A stretch of 64,000 nucleotides of DNA from Stomoxys calcitrans (lineage: Eukaryota > Arthropoda > Insecta > Diptera > Muscidae), in contig NC_081555.1 of the NCBI RefSeq assembly GCF_963082655.1, positions 148,901,116 through 148,965,115 on the forward strand, read 5' to 3'. Numbering within the stretch: position 1 is the stretch's first letter; every line of letters starts with the position of its first letter. Positions 22,934-33,145 of this stretch are shown one piece after another. The translations under genes and the position numbers were made by a program. The notes beneath the pieces were generated by a model. That model saw nothing but the letters and a program-made list of their open reading frames with translations, was not told the origin of the DNA and ran no database searches.

Positions 22934-23265
22934 CGAGCGGTGAGTTGGACAGGAGCGGAGATGTCTCCAAGTTTAGTCCTCTCCTCGGTCAATTGCCAGT
23001 GGGCCTCCGCCGTCGAGAGCTTCTTTTCTAACGGTCACTCACTTCTTGCTAAGCAACGTGTCTTCCGCACATTGTTAACTCGTGGGATAACTCATTTCAG
23101 GAGTATCTCACGAGTTAACAATGTGCGCAAGGCACGTTGCTTAGCAAGAAGTGAGTGACCGTTAGAAAAGAAGTTCTCGACGGCGAAGGCTCACTGGCGC
23201 ACGCAATTGACCGAGGAGAGAACTAAACTTGGAGACAACTCCGCTCCTGTCCAACTCACCACTCG
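22934..23265. repeat. Long inverted repeat (foldback) of transposon end sequence
   Basis: Left arm (about 22934-23087) starts cgagcggtgagttggacagg. Right arm (about 23108-23265) is its near-exact inverse and ends ccaactcaccactcg. A spacer of about 20 bp (ataactcatttcaggagtat) separates them. Both arms encode the same ESFFSNGHSLLAKQR-like segment in opposite directions, so the 5' end of the DEAHF transposon has been duplicated head to head. Confidence 0.9.
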
Positions 23266-23267
23266 TG

Positions 23268-23959
23268 ATTTTTATACCCTCCACCATAAGATGGGTGGTA
23301 TACTAATTTCGTCATTCTGATTGTAACTACTCGAAATATTCGTCTGAGACCCCATAAAGTATATATATTCTTGATCGTCGTGAAATTTTATGCCGATCTA
23401 GCCATGTCCGTCCGTCTGTCCGTCCGTCCGTCCGCCTGTCTGTCGAAAGCACGCTAACTTCCGAAGGAGTAAAGCTAGCCGCTTGAAATTTTGCACAAAT
23501 ACTTCTTATTAGTGTAGGTCGGTTGGTATTGTAAATGGGCCATATCGGTCCATGTTTTGATATAGCTGCCATATAAACCGATCTAGGGTCTTGACTTCTT
23601 GAGCCTCTAGAGGTCGCAATTATTATCCGATTTGCCTGAAATTTTGTACGACGGATTCTTTCATGACCATCAACATACGTGTTTATTATGGTCTGAATCG
23701 GTCCATAGCCCGATACAGCTCACATATAAATCGATCTTTCTATTTTACTTTTTGAGCTCACAAAGAGCGCAATTCTTATTCGAATTGGCTGACATTTTAC
23801 ACAGGTCTCCAGGTCTAGCTCTAATAGCAGAGCAAATCTTTTCATATATCCTTTTTTTTGCCTAAGAAGAGATGCCGGGAAAAGAACTCGACAAATGCGA
23901 TCCATAGTAGAGGGTATATAAGATTCGGCCCGGCCGAAATTAGCACGCTTTTACTTGTT
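23268..23959 (+). mobile_element. B-family element (B4), short and complete
   Basis: Head (tataccctccaccataagat), GTCCGTCCGTCCGTCC block at about 23405-23450, only about two array units, and an intact tail (gtagagggtatataagattc, hairpin TTCGGCCCGGCCGAA, cacgcttttacttgtt). At 692 bp it is a good reference for the minimal intact B structure. Confidence 0.85.
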
Positions 23960-25095
23960 TTTTTTTTTTGAAATAAGTAAGTTTCCGGAATATGGTGTAG
24001 ATCAGACTTTATTTGGTTATAACTACCATATAGACTACTCACCTCGTTTTATAGTCTAAGACGGTGAACTGTGTTGAACTGGACCATGGCGTGTTTGTTC
24101 CAGATCGGACTATAATTTGTTATAACAGCTTAGGTTTCATAAGTGGTGTATTTTTCACCGTACTTGTTATGTCACAAGTTGTTTGTAATTGATTCAGTTT
24201 TGACCCATTGAACATAATGATATTTTGACAAAATTTCTCATACACTTAAACTGGTTGGTGTTCGCACAAAAATATGAGTGTCTATAATTGTTATTAGATA
24301 AGCGATAAAAACTTACCAACAGTAAGTTTCAAACAGGAAATATTGCAATTTATTCAGCTAAAACTGTTATTCAATTTTAAGCGAAATTGGTGGCATTTCG
24401 TTAGAAAGTAAATGGTACATTAAGATGAAATAAAAACTAATTATTTCTGTGTATACCGTAAGAAACGATGCAGGTTTTAGAAATATTTTGTAATTTATTT
24501 TGCGAGCATTTTAAAAATAGTCAATGAAATTGCAGCGTAAATTAAATTTTAATTAAGTTCTTTAATTAAGCTGTGAGAGAATTGTCTTTGTGTTCTGACT
24601 TATTTCAAATTCATTTGATGGAGCTTAAGAAGATGCCTCATTATTGGATTGCATTAATAACACTTACCTTTTTTAATTAAGAAATTTGAAATAAACCTGA
24701 AATGAAATATAGAAATGGATTAATTAGGTATGAAGATAATTATTTCAAAAATTCAAGAATAATAAAAAAAATATTTTAAGCATACCTTAAAATTCACACA
24801 TAGACGCTAACACAGGTATTCACAAAAATTAATGCAGCTTTAAAGTCGATTTATGTGATAGATTTCCTTTATGTCGAATAACTGTCGATAAACTTACTTT
24901 AAAGCTGCATTAAGTTTTGTGAATACCAATGTTAGAGTTTATCGGGTTCAAATGCATTTGCCGAGGATCGCGTTTGTCAAGTAATACAGATAACTTATTG
25001 ATGCATTAACCTATCAATTGCACTAAACATAGCTATTGGAAGAGAAGATAGAAGCTCTAAAGAAGATTCGATAATAGCTTCCCTTTGTAGGTGAC
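23960..25095. other. AT-rich single-copy island with a small inverted repeat
   Basis: No gene is recognised. About 23980-24160 may be a faint B-like relic (gttataactaccatatagac). A 40-bp-arm inverted repeat is listed separately at 24806-24935. Confidence 0.45.
24806..24935. repeat. Small inverted repeat, arms about 40 bp
   Basis: Left arm 24806-24846 (gctaacacaggtattcacaa to aatgcagctttaaagt) pairs with right arm 24896-24935 (actttaaagctgcattaagt to gaataccaatgttag) around a 49-bp loop. It may be a tiny MITE. No clear target duplication was found. Confidence 0.75.
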
Positions 25096-25098
25096 AAG

Positions 25099-25482
25099 AA
25101 AGAACAAGTAAAAGCGTGCTAAGTTCGGCAGGACCGAATTTTTGCCCGATTTGGCTGAAATTTAGCATGTAGTGTTCTGTAAAGACTTACAATCCAAATC
25201 CAAATCGGTCTGTAATCTGGTATAGCTCCCATTTTAACCGATTTGACTTCTTAAGTCCTTACAAGACGCAATTTTCGCCCGATTTGGCTGAAATTATGAA
25301 TTCGGTATTCTGTTACGACTTCCACCAACTGTGCCAAATACGGTCCGAATCAGTCTTTAACCCGATATAGGTTCCATATATGGCGGTCTCTCGAACATCC
25401 TTGTTTGTATAAATTTTTCGCAGAATCCATGGTGGTGGTTTTATAAAATTCGGCCCGGCCGAACTTAGAACCCTTTTAGTTG
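25099..25482. mobile_element. B-type remnant with tails at both ends (B5)
   Basis: The left end is a tail pointing left (aacaagtaaaagcgtgctaa, hairpin ttcggcaggaccgaa). The right end is a tail pointing right (ccatggtggtggttttat, TTCGGCCCGGCCGAA, cccttttagttgttt). About one and a half plus-oriented B units lie between. It has no head. Confidence 0.7.
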
Positions 25483-25483
25483 T

Positions 25484-25977
25484 TTATTTTTTATTTGAGA
25501 ATATAATATCGCAATTTTTTTCCATGCAGTCTTGAAAATAACATCGGGTAAATGGAGACCCCCCATTGGGCATAGACTGATTGTGTCGATTTTGAAATTT
25601 ATGTCCACTCTTTGCAGCTATGGTCCGTGATCCATCGACATAAACCAGGGATTTCCAATAACCCCATAAAGGTCTCGATGAAGATTTCGCCGAATACTGG
25701 TGCCAGTTATTCTCATAGACCGCACAACTGACGGCCTTGCTTTTTCGATATTTTCCGGAGTTCTGATGGTCTGTTGAATTCCATTTCTGAGTTTTGCGGC
25801 ACTTCCACACTCCCGAAATGAGGCCAGGAACGAGTCTGTGAGGAGGAATTTCAAAGCGAGCATGGATAGCACGTTGTGTAGCAAAAGGTGAGCGACCGTT
25901 AAAAATTAAGCTCTCGATGGCAAATGCCCGAGGTTCCCTATACCAGAGTACGACGGAAAATGCGCCCTCTCTCAACC
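25484..25977 (-). pseudogene. DEAHF-type transposase remnant, N-terminal half
   Basis: Minus-strand frames give SLIFNGRSPFATQRAIHARF (an N-terminal helix-turn-helix-like start, about 25910-25850), then in a second frame RTPENIEKARPSVVRSMRIT (about 25770-25700), and then YGVIGNPWFMSMDHG. The frame shifts between these blocks. The same N-terminal block recurs at 22990-23040 and 32240-32290, so all three belong to one transposon family. Confidence 0.6.
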
Positions 25978-26128
25978 TCCTCACCGCCCAACTCATCGCC
26001 TAACTCACCGCCCAACTCATCGTCCAACTCATCGCCCAACTCATCGCCCAACTCACCGCCCAACTCACCGCCCAACTCATCGTCCAACTCATCGCCCAAC
26101 TCATCGCCCAACTCATCGCCCAACTCAC
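25978..26128. repeat. 12-bp minisatellite at the transposon end
   Basis: About twelve copies of aactcatcgccc, with variants tcaccg and tcatcgtcc, fill the end of the transposon. The shorter ends of the sister copies have only one such unit (ccaactcaccactcg, cgcccaacctaccgctcg). Because 12 is a multiple of three, both strands stay open (PNSS/PNSP on plus, GDEL on minus); I do not regard these as proteins. Confidence 0.9.
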
Positions 26129-26136
26129 TGCTCGTT

Positions 26137-27185
26137 AGTTTTTATACCCACCACCATAGGATGGGGGTTTACTAATCTAGTCATTCCGTTTGCAAAACCT
26201 CGAAATATTGATGTGCGACCCCATATCGTCTCGACGTTCTGAGTCGGTATAGCTATATTCTGTGCGTCTGTCGAAATCATGATAGCGGTCGAACGCAAAG
26301 CTAGCCGCTTGAAATTTTGCACTTATACTTTATATTGACATTGGTCGTTGGAGATTGCAAATGGGCCATATCGGTTCAGATTTAAATATAGCTCTTATAT
26401 AGAGTGATCTCCCGATTTGACTCCTTTAGCCCCTGGAAGCCGCAATTTTTGTCCGATTTGACTGAAATTTTGCACGTAGTGTTCTGTTATGATTACCAAC
26501 AACTGTGTAATGTACGGTCTAAATCGGATAAAGCTTCCATATAACCCGATCTCCAGATTTGACTTTTTGAGCCCTGGCAAGCCGCAATTTTTGCCCGATT
26601 TGGCTGAAATTTTTCATGTAGTGTTCTGTTATTTCAATAACTGTACCTAGTACGGTCCAAATCGAACTATAAGATGATATAGCTCCCATTTTAACCGATC
26701 TCCCGATTTGACTTCTTAAGCCCTTTCATGCTGCAATTTTTGTCCGATTTGGCTGAAAATGCATGTAGCGTTTTGTTACGACTTCCAACAAGTTTGCCAA
26801 GTACGGTCCATTTGTTCGACTTCCAACAACTGTGTCAAGTATGGTCGCAATCGGTCTATAACCTTATATAACTCCCGTATAAAACGATCTCCCGATTTGA
26901 CTTCCTGAACCCTTACAAGTCGCAATTTTTGTCCGATATGGCTGAGATTTTGCATATATTGCTTTGTTATAACTTCCAACAGCTATGCTAAGTGCGGTCC
27001 AAATCGGCCTATAACCTGTTATTGCTCCCATATAATCCGATCTCCCAATTTGACTTCTTAAGCTCTTTCAAGCCGCAATTTTTGTCCGATTTTGCTGGTT
27101 TGGCGGAAGGGTGGTATGTAGAATAAAATTATGCTCTTCAACAAAATTTTTTTTTGGTATAAATTTTTAGCAGAATCCAAGAGTT
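26137..27185 (+). mobile_element. B-family element (B6), tail truncated
   Basis: The head (tatacccaccaccataggat) is followed by about five units carrying gatctcccgatttgacttct and gccgcaatttttgtccgatt. The sequence ends at aatttttagcagaatcca. The hairpin tail is missing and an inverted A fragment follows. Confidence 0.75.
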
Positions 27186-27632
27186 CAGTTCACTGTAGCG
27201 AAATTGGGCAATAAAAGTGCTTTTTATGGGCCTAAGAGATTAAAACTGGGAATTCGTCTTTATGAGGGCTATGTTAAGATATAGTCCGATCTAAACCATA
27301 GGAGGCACGAATATTGGGTCCCTTTGTGCAACTTAATGAACTCAATGCTCCATACCGATTGAGGAGAAATTCAGTTAAATCGGTTAATAAATGCGACTTT
27401 TGTGGACCTAAAAACTAAAATCAGGAGATGGGTCTATATGGGGGTTATGTTAAGATATAGTCCGATCCAGACCAAGACTGTGGGATGATTTCAACTGACA
27501 GACGGACGGGCATTGCTAGATCGTCTTAGATTTTTACGATTTTTATAGGATCAGAAATTAATATTCGATGTGTTGCAAGACCAATGATCAAATAAATAAA
27601 CCTTTATCCTTCAGTGATGTGTATGAAAAATA
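27186..27632 (-). mobile_element. Old A-family fragment, head side
   Basis: Two diverged units (gggcctaagagattaaaact, gatatagtccgatctaaacc), the GACAGACGGACGGGCA block and a decayed head (cctttatccttcagtgatgt) are recognisable. Divergence is higher than in the other A copies. Confidence 0.65.
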
Positions 27633-27800
27633 CTTAATTTATTCATAAATGTTCGTTCTGTGTTGCCAACCGAATGAATAGCATCCTTTGAAGCTGTTTT
27701 TAAAAATTTGTTATGAAACTTGTTTAAGAAATGTGTTTATTGAAATTGAAGATAAAGATTTGATTTGATACAACCATTAAGACAGAATTAAATAACAAAG

Positions 27801-27823
27801 TTTGTTGCTTAAGTCTTTTGTTT
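27801..27823 (-). other. Shared ACTTAAG motif, copy 4
   Basis: On minus the motif reads AACAAAAGACTTAAG then CAACAAA, in single-copy sequence. Confidence 0.7.
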
Positions 27824-27984
27824 AAAGCTTTTGAAAAGTCACCCAATCTATAAATTTTATAAAAATTTTATGGCACTTCACTTGAAAAATGAAAGAAAAC
27901 ACTCTTACGCTCGTTTGAGTTGTACCCGCAGCTAAAAAATACCCAGTGGTGATTAAATCATTAAGACTTAATGATTCAAAAAAA

Positions 27985-28009
27985 GTTTGTTGCTTAAGTC
28001 TTTTGTTTT
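27985..28009 (-). other. Shared ACTTAAG motif, copy 5
   Basis: On minus the motif reads AACAAAAGACTTAAG then CAACAAAC. It lies about 185 bp from copy 4 with weak flank similarity, suggesting an old local duplication. Confidence 0.7.
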
Positions 28010-28856
28010 ATGCTTAAGAAACATTCAAAAGAACCTATGTTTAAAAGCAAATTTTTTTAATCCAAATCCATCCAAACTCACTTGGAAACAAATGAAAATG
28101 CTTTAATACTTTATTTGGATGATGAATAGTCGACGCAGTTGCGTATTACACAATTGTTGAAATATACCCAACACTTCAGGCAATTGACTTAATTTGTAAA
28201 GCTCAGTTGTTGTGTAATCGCATATTGACTTTTTTAAAAAAAAATTAAATAATACTTAATTACAACTGTAATTGACCTGTGCCACATAATGAAAATAACC
28301 CCAGGTTATTTGCAAAAAAAAACAGAAAAACTCCCCAACAATGCTTTTGGGTCTTAAGAAGGCCCAACGAGTGTATGTGCCTTTTAAGTAAACATATAAA
28401 ACAAGTCGACTTAATGAAAACCTAATAAAATTAATGATCTTCAATTCATACACATCATGGCTGTAACTTTAGCCAATTCATCATAAATCGGCTTAAAACA
28501 TGGCTCGAGAAAAAAGCACCACCATTACCATGTTCATTGTAAAGGAGATCCAATCTTATCGTACATTCGGTGCAAAATGTGCGTTGCCAAATGGGGCTGC
28601 TGGAGTATGTTTTTTTACCTTTTTGAAAAATTAGTTACACAAACACATTCACACATACACACGTGAGTAGATGCTATACTAGCCACCATTGCTGCAGTTT
28701 TTCTGTGTGTGTGTGTTTTTTGTTTGCAATTGCAAAATTGTAAAATTGCGTTTAAAAAATTGATTTGTTTCTACTGCATGATTATTACAATGACTTTTGC
28801 GAGTTTTGAACTCGCACGTTTTTCGATTTCGTAATTATATTTGAGGTAGGCAGTTA

Positions 28857-31408
28857 TTTTTATACCCACCACCGAAGGATGGGGGTATATTCATTTTGTC
28901 ATTCCGTTTGCAACACATCGAAATGTCCATTTCCGACCCTATAAAGTATATATATTCTTGATCTGCGTGAAAATCTAAGACGATCTAGACATGTCCGTCC
29001 GTCTGTCTTTTGAAATCACGCTACAGTCTTTAAAAATTGAGATATTGAGCTGAAATTTTGCACAGATTCTTTTTTTTTGTCCATAAGCAGGTTAAGTTCG
29101 AAGATGGGCTATATCGGACTATATCTTGATATAGCCCCCATATAGACCGATCCGCCGATTTAGGGTCTAAGGCCCATAAAAGCCACATTTTATATCCGAT
29201 TTGGATGGAATTTGGCACAGTGAGTTGTGTTAGGCCCTTCGACATCCTTCGTCAATTTGGCTCAGATCGGTCCAAATTTGGATATAGCTGCCATATAGAC
29301 CGATCCTCAGATTTAGGGTCTTAGGCCCATAAAAGCCACATTTTATATCCGATTTGGATGGAATTTGGCACAGTGAGTTGTGTTAGGCCCTTTAACATTC
29401 TTCGTCAATTTGGCCCAGATCGGTCCAGATTTGGATATAGCTGCCGTATATACCGATCCTCCGATTTATGGTCTTAGGCCCATAAAAGCCACATTTATTA
29501 TCCGATTTTGCTGAAATTTGGGACAGTGAGTTGCGTTGAGCCCTTCGACATCCTTCGTCAATTTGTTCCAAATCGGTCCAAATTTGGATATAGCTGCCAT
29601 ATAGACCGATCCCCCGATTTATGGTCTTAGGCCCATAAAAGCCACATTTATTATCCGATTTTGCTGAAATTTGGGACAGTGAGTTGCGTTGAGCCCTTCG
29701 AGATCCCTCGTCAATTTGGTTCAGATCGGTCCAAATTTGGATATAGCTGCCATATAGACCGATCCGCCGATTTAGGGTCTTAGGCCAATAAAAGCCACAT
29801 TTATTATCCGATTTTGCCTAAATTTGGGACAGTGAATTTCGTTAGACCCCTAGATGTCTTTCTGAAATTTGGCCCAGATCGGTCCAGATTTGGATATAGC
29901 TGCCATATAGACCGATCCTCCGATTTAAGGTCTTAGGCCCATAAAAGCCACATTTATTATCCGATTTTGCTGACATTTGAGACAGTGAGTTGTCTTGGAC
30001 CCTTTGACATCCTTCGCCAATTTGGTTCAGATCGGTTCAGATTTGGATATAGCTGCCATATAGACCGATCCTCCGATTTAGGGTCTTAGGCCCATAAAAG
30101 CCACATTTATTATCCGATTTTGCTGAAATTTGAGACAGTGAGTTGTCTTAGACCCTTCGACATCATTCGTCAATTTGGCTAAGATCGGTTCAGATTGGGA
30201 TATAGCTGCCATATAGACCGATCCTCCGATTTAAGGTCTGAGGCCCATAAAAGCCATATTTATTATTCGATTTTGCTGATATTTGAGACAGTGAGTTGTC
30301 TTAGTCCCTTTGACATCCTTCGTCAATTTGTCTCAGATCGGTTCAGATTTGGATATAGCTGCCATATAGACCGATCCTCCGATTTAGGGTCTTAGGCCCA
30401 TAAAAGCCACATTTATTATCCGATTTTGCTGAAATTTGAGACAGTGAGTTGTCTTGGACCCTTTGACATCCTTTGTCAATTTGTCTCAGATCGGTTCAGA
30501 TTTGGATATAGCTGCCATATAGACCGATCCTCCGATTTAGAGTCTTAGGCCCATAAAAGCCACATTTATTATCCGATTTTGCTGAAATTTGGGTCAGTGC
30601 GTTGTCTTAGGCCCTTCGACATCCTTCTTCAATTTGGTCTAGATTGATCTAGATTTGGATATAGCTGCCATATAGACCGATATCTCGATTTTAGGTTTTG
30701 GGCCCATAAAAAGCGCATTTATTGTCCAATGTCGCCGAGATTGGGGACAGTGATCGGTTTAGATTTGGATATAGCTGCCATATAGACCAAGCTCTCGGTT
30801 TCAGGTTTTGGGGCCATAAAAAGGGCATTTATTGTCCGATGTCGCCGCAATTTGGAACAGCGAGTTGTGTTAGGCCCTTCGACATCTTTCTTCAATTTCA
30901 CTCAGATCGGTCCAGATTTGGATATAGCTGCCATATAGACCAATCTTTCGATTTAATGCTTTTAGCCTATAAAAGGCGCATTTATTTTCCGATGTTGCCG
31001 AAATTTGGGACAGAGCGTTAGGTTAAGCCCATCCGCATATTTTTGCAATTTGGTCTAGATCGATCAAGATTTGGATACCATATAGACAGATATCTCGATT
31101 TAAAGTCTTGGCCCACACATTGACTTATGTTAGGCATTTCGACATCCATATTGTATATGGTTCAGATCGGTTTGTTTTTAGATATAGCTATTAAAAAGAC
31201 AGACCAATATTATGTTATACACAATTGAACAATGACTTGTACTTATAAGTATTTGGTCCAAATCGGAACATATTTCGATATATATCTGCTATGGGAAATA
31301 AGGTATGCAATTTTCAACGAATTTTGATGAAAGGTGCTTTACATATATTCCCGAGGTGGTGGGTATCCAAAGTTCGGCCCGGCCGAACTTAACGCCTTTT
31401 TACTTGTT
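28857..31408 (+). mobile_element. A-family element (A4), longest copy, complete
   Basis: Head, GTCCGTCCGTCTGTC block, then at least twelve units. Anchors gatatag(c) lie at 29128, 29281, 29434, 29587, 29740, 29893, 30046, 30199, 30352, 30505 and 30658, every step exactly 153 bp. A 110-bp step follows to 30768, then 153 to 30921. The tail (cgaggtggtgggtatccaaa, hairpin, aacgcctttttacttgtt) is intact. Frames inside it (30195-30395, 30722-31021) are translations of the repeat. Confidence 0.92.
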
Positions 31409-32119
31409 TGACCTAAAATTTTTTTTATCCCTTCCCTATATAACATTTGATTGCGGTACATGTCAAATATCTTATCTCAATTTATACTCCTATCTCTAAC
31501 TGTGCATATTTGAGTTATTTATTTGAATACAAAATATTGTTGACGCCAAACTTTCTTTTACGTTTTCTCTAATCTGAATTTTATTAGCTCTTGGTTACCG
31601 TTCTTCATGCTTCATTAATATGCACTAAATATCATGGCCACTGTTCACAAATTCGTTTTATTTTAGTCTGCGTTTAAAAAGTGGGTCGTTTTTTAGGGTG
31701 TTATTGTGGTACATTTTTTCTTGGTAGACATTAGCATAGCATATGTGGGTTATATATGAATAATTTGCCATCAGAACGCAACATTTTTATTTCCTTTTAT
31801 AAATATTTTCGTATATTGATGCTCTGAAGTTAAAATTGCTCGGCTTCGCTTCATAAATAATAAATTAATTTTTGATGCTTTAACAGGAAATTGGGCGCCT
31901 GTCTACTTTTGCTCATAAGTGAATATTAAAATCGGATTGCTATTGAAGAGGAAATTGATCATCTGCTGCATCTGGTTTTCAGAAAATGAAAAAAATTGTG
32001 AAAATTTACGAAGCTTTGGACTGCGGTTTAAGACATGCCATAGGCGTGCAAAACAATTTTGAGGCTAATGGGTTACTAACAAAAGAACAAACAATTGTAT
32101 AGTCGACTCCACTTTAAAA
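31409..32119. other. AT-rich single-copy island
   Basis: Nothing recognisable is seen. There is no domain-bearing frame and no repeat shared with the rest of the window. Confidence 0.45.
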
Positions 32120-32418
32120 TGTTCAACATATTGTTGAACAAAATATCTCATTCGACCTTCAACATTCCCATAAAGAATCGTATTGCAGCCGCAAACGAGT
32201 CTGTGAGGAGAAATTTCAAAGCGAGCGTTGGAGGTACTTTACGCAGCAACAAGTGAGCGACTGTTAGAAAAGAAGCTCTCGACGGCAGGGGCACGCTGCT
32301 CATTAGGCCGGAGTGTGAAGGCAACTGACTGGAGAGAGAAACAATCTTGGGGACGTCCCGTTCTAGATGCGCCTCCTCCGATCCTCTCCCCGCCCAACCT
32401 ACCGCTCGGGAGCAAAAA
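32120..32418 (-). mobile_element. DEAHF-type transposon end fragment
   Basis: The right end (ccgcccaacctaccgctcgg) matches the ends at 22934/23265 and 26128. Minus-strand frames include a VESFFSN-like start and ARFEISPHRLVCG, corresponding to ARFEIPPHRLVPG at 25.86 kb. Only the N-terminal end is present. Confidence 0.6.
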
Positions 32419-32424
32419 AGTTTT

Positions 32425-33145
32425 TCTGACGCAACCTGTAGTGTAGCTCGGTTGGGATTATAAATGGGCCAAATCGGACCATGTTTTGATATAGCTGACA
32501 TATAAATTGATATCCCGTTTTGAATTCTTGAGCATCTAGAGGTAGCAATTCTTTTCCGATTTGGCAGAAAATTTGAATGTTGCATTTTGTTATGACTTCC
32601 AAAAACTGTGCCAGATTGGTCTGAGTTGATCGATCTATAACCTGCGTGAATGGATTTTGTTATGATTTTTCAATGAAATTCCATTTCATTATTTTTCATG
32701 TGCGAATAATGAAGAGATTCTTTTACAAAACCGCATTCATTAGATACAGATCGTGAATTATTCGTGCTAAATGTTAAAATGCATGGTACATTTGTTTTGG
32801 GACGAGCTACTTTCAAGGAGCCAAGGACCAATGTTGAACTATACTGTGTGGTGAATATGTTTAAAAAATTTAATTTTTTTGCAAGAGAGCAAGAAATTGA
32901 TTGGGCATGGCATGAGACCATCTTTGACCATACAAGTTAAATTTTTGCCTTACTTCCTGATATAGTTGCCATATAAACCGATTTTCAGATTTGACTTCTT
33001 GAGCCTCTAGATGGCGCAATTGCCACCCGATTTGATAGAAATTTTGAACGTGGTCTTTTAGAACAACTTTCAATATTTGTGCCAAGTATGTTTAGATCGG
33101 TTCATAACATGATATAGCTGCCACATAAATGTATCTTCCGATTTT
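32425..33145 (+). mobile_element. B-family fragment (B7) split by a 311-bp insertion
   Basis: One B unit lies at 32450-32644 and another at 32956-33145 (cctgatatagttgccatata, gagcctctagatggcgcaat). The interruption at 32645-32955 is bounded by cctg on both sides (32641-32644 and 32956-32959). Neither head nor tail is present. Confidence 0.65.

Larger units (their letters stand above)
27633..28856. other. AT-rich single-copy island with two copies of the ACTTAAG motif
   Basis: No gene is recognised. The shared motif occurs at 27801-27823 and 27985-28009 in reverse orientation, within weakly similar flanks about 185 bp apart. A GT run lies at about 28707-28717. Confidence 0.55.

Noticed and set aside
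25924..26175. PNSSPNSPP-repeat frame and the GDELGDEL frame on the other strand
   Set aside because: Both are translations of a 12-bp minisatellite; neither frame is the transposase frame.
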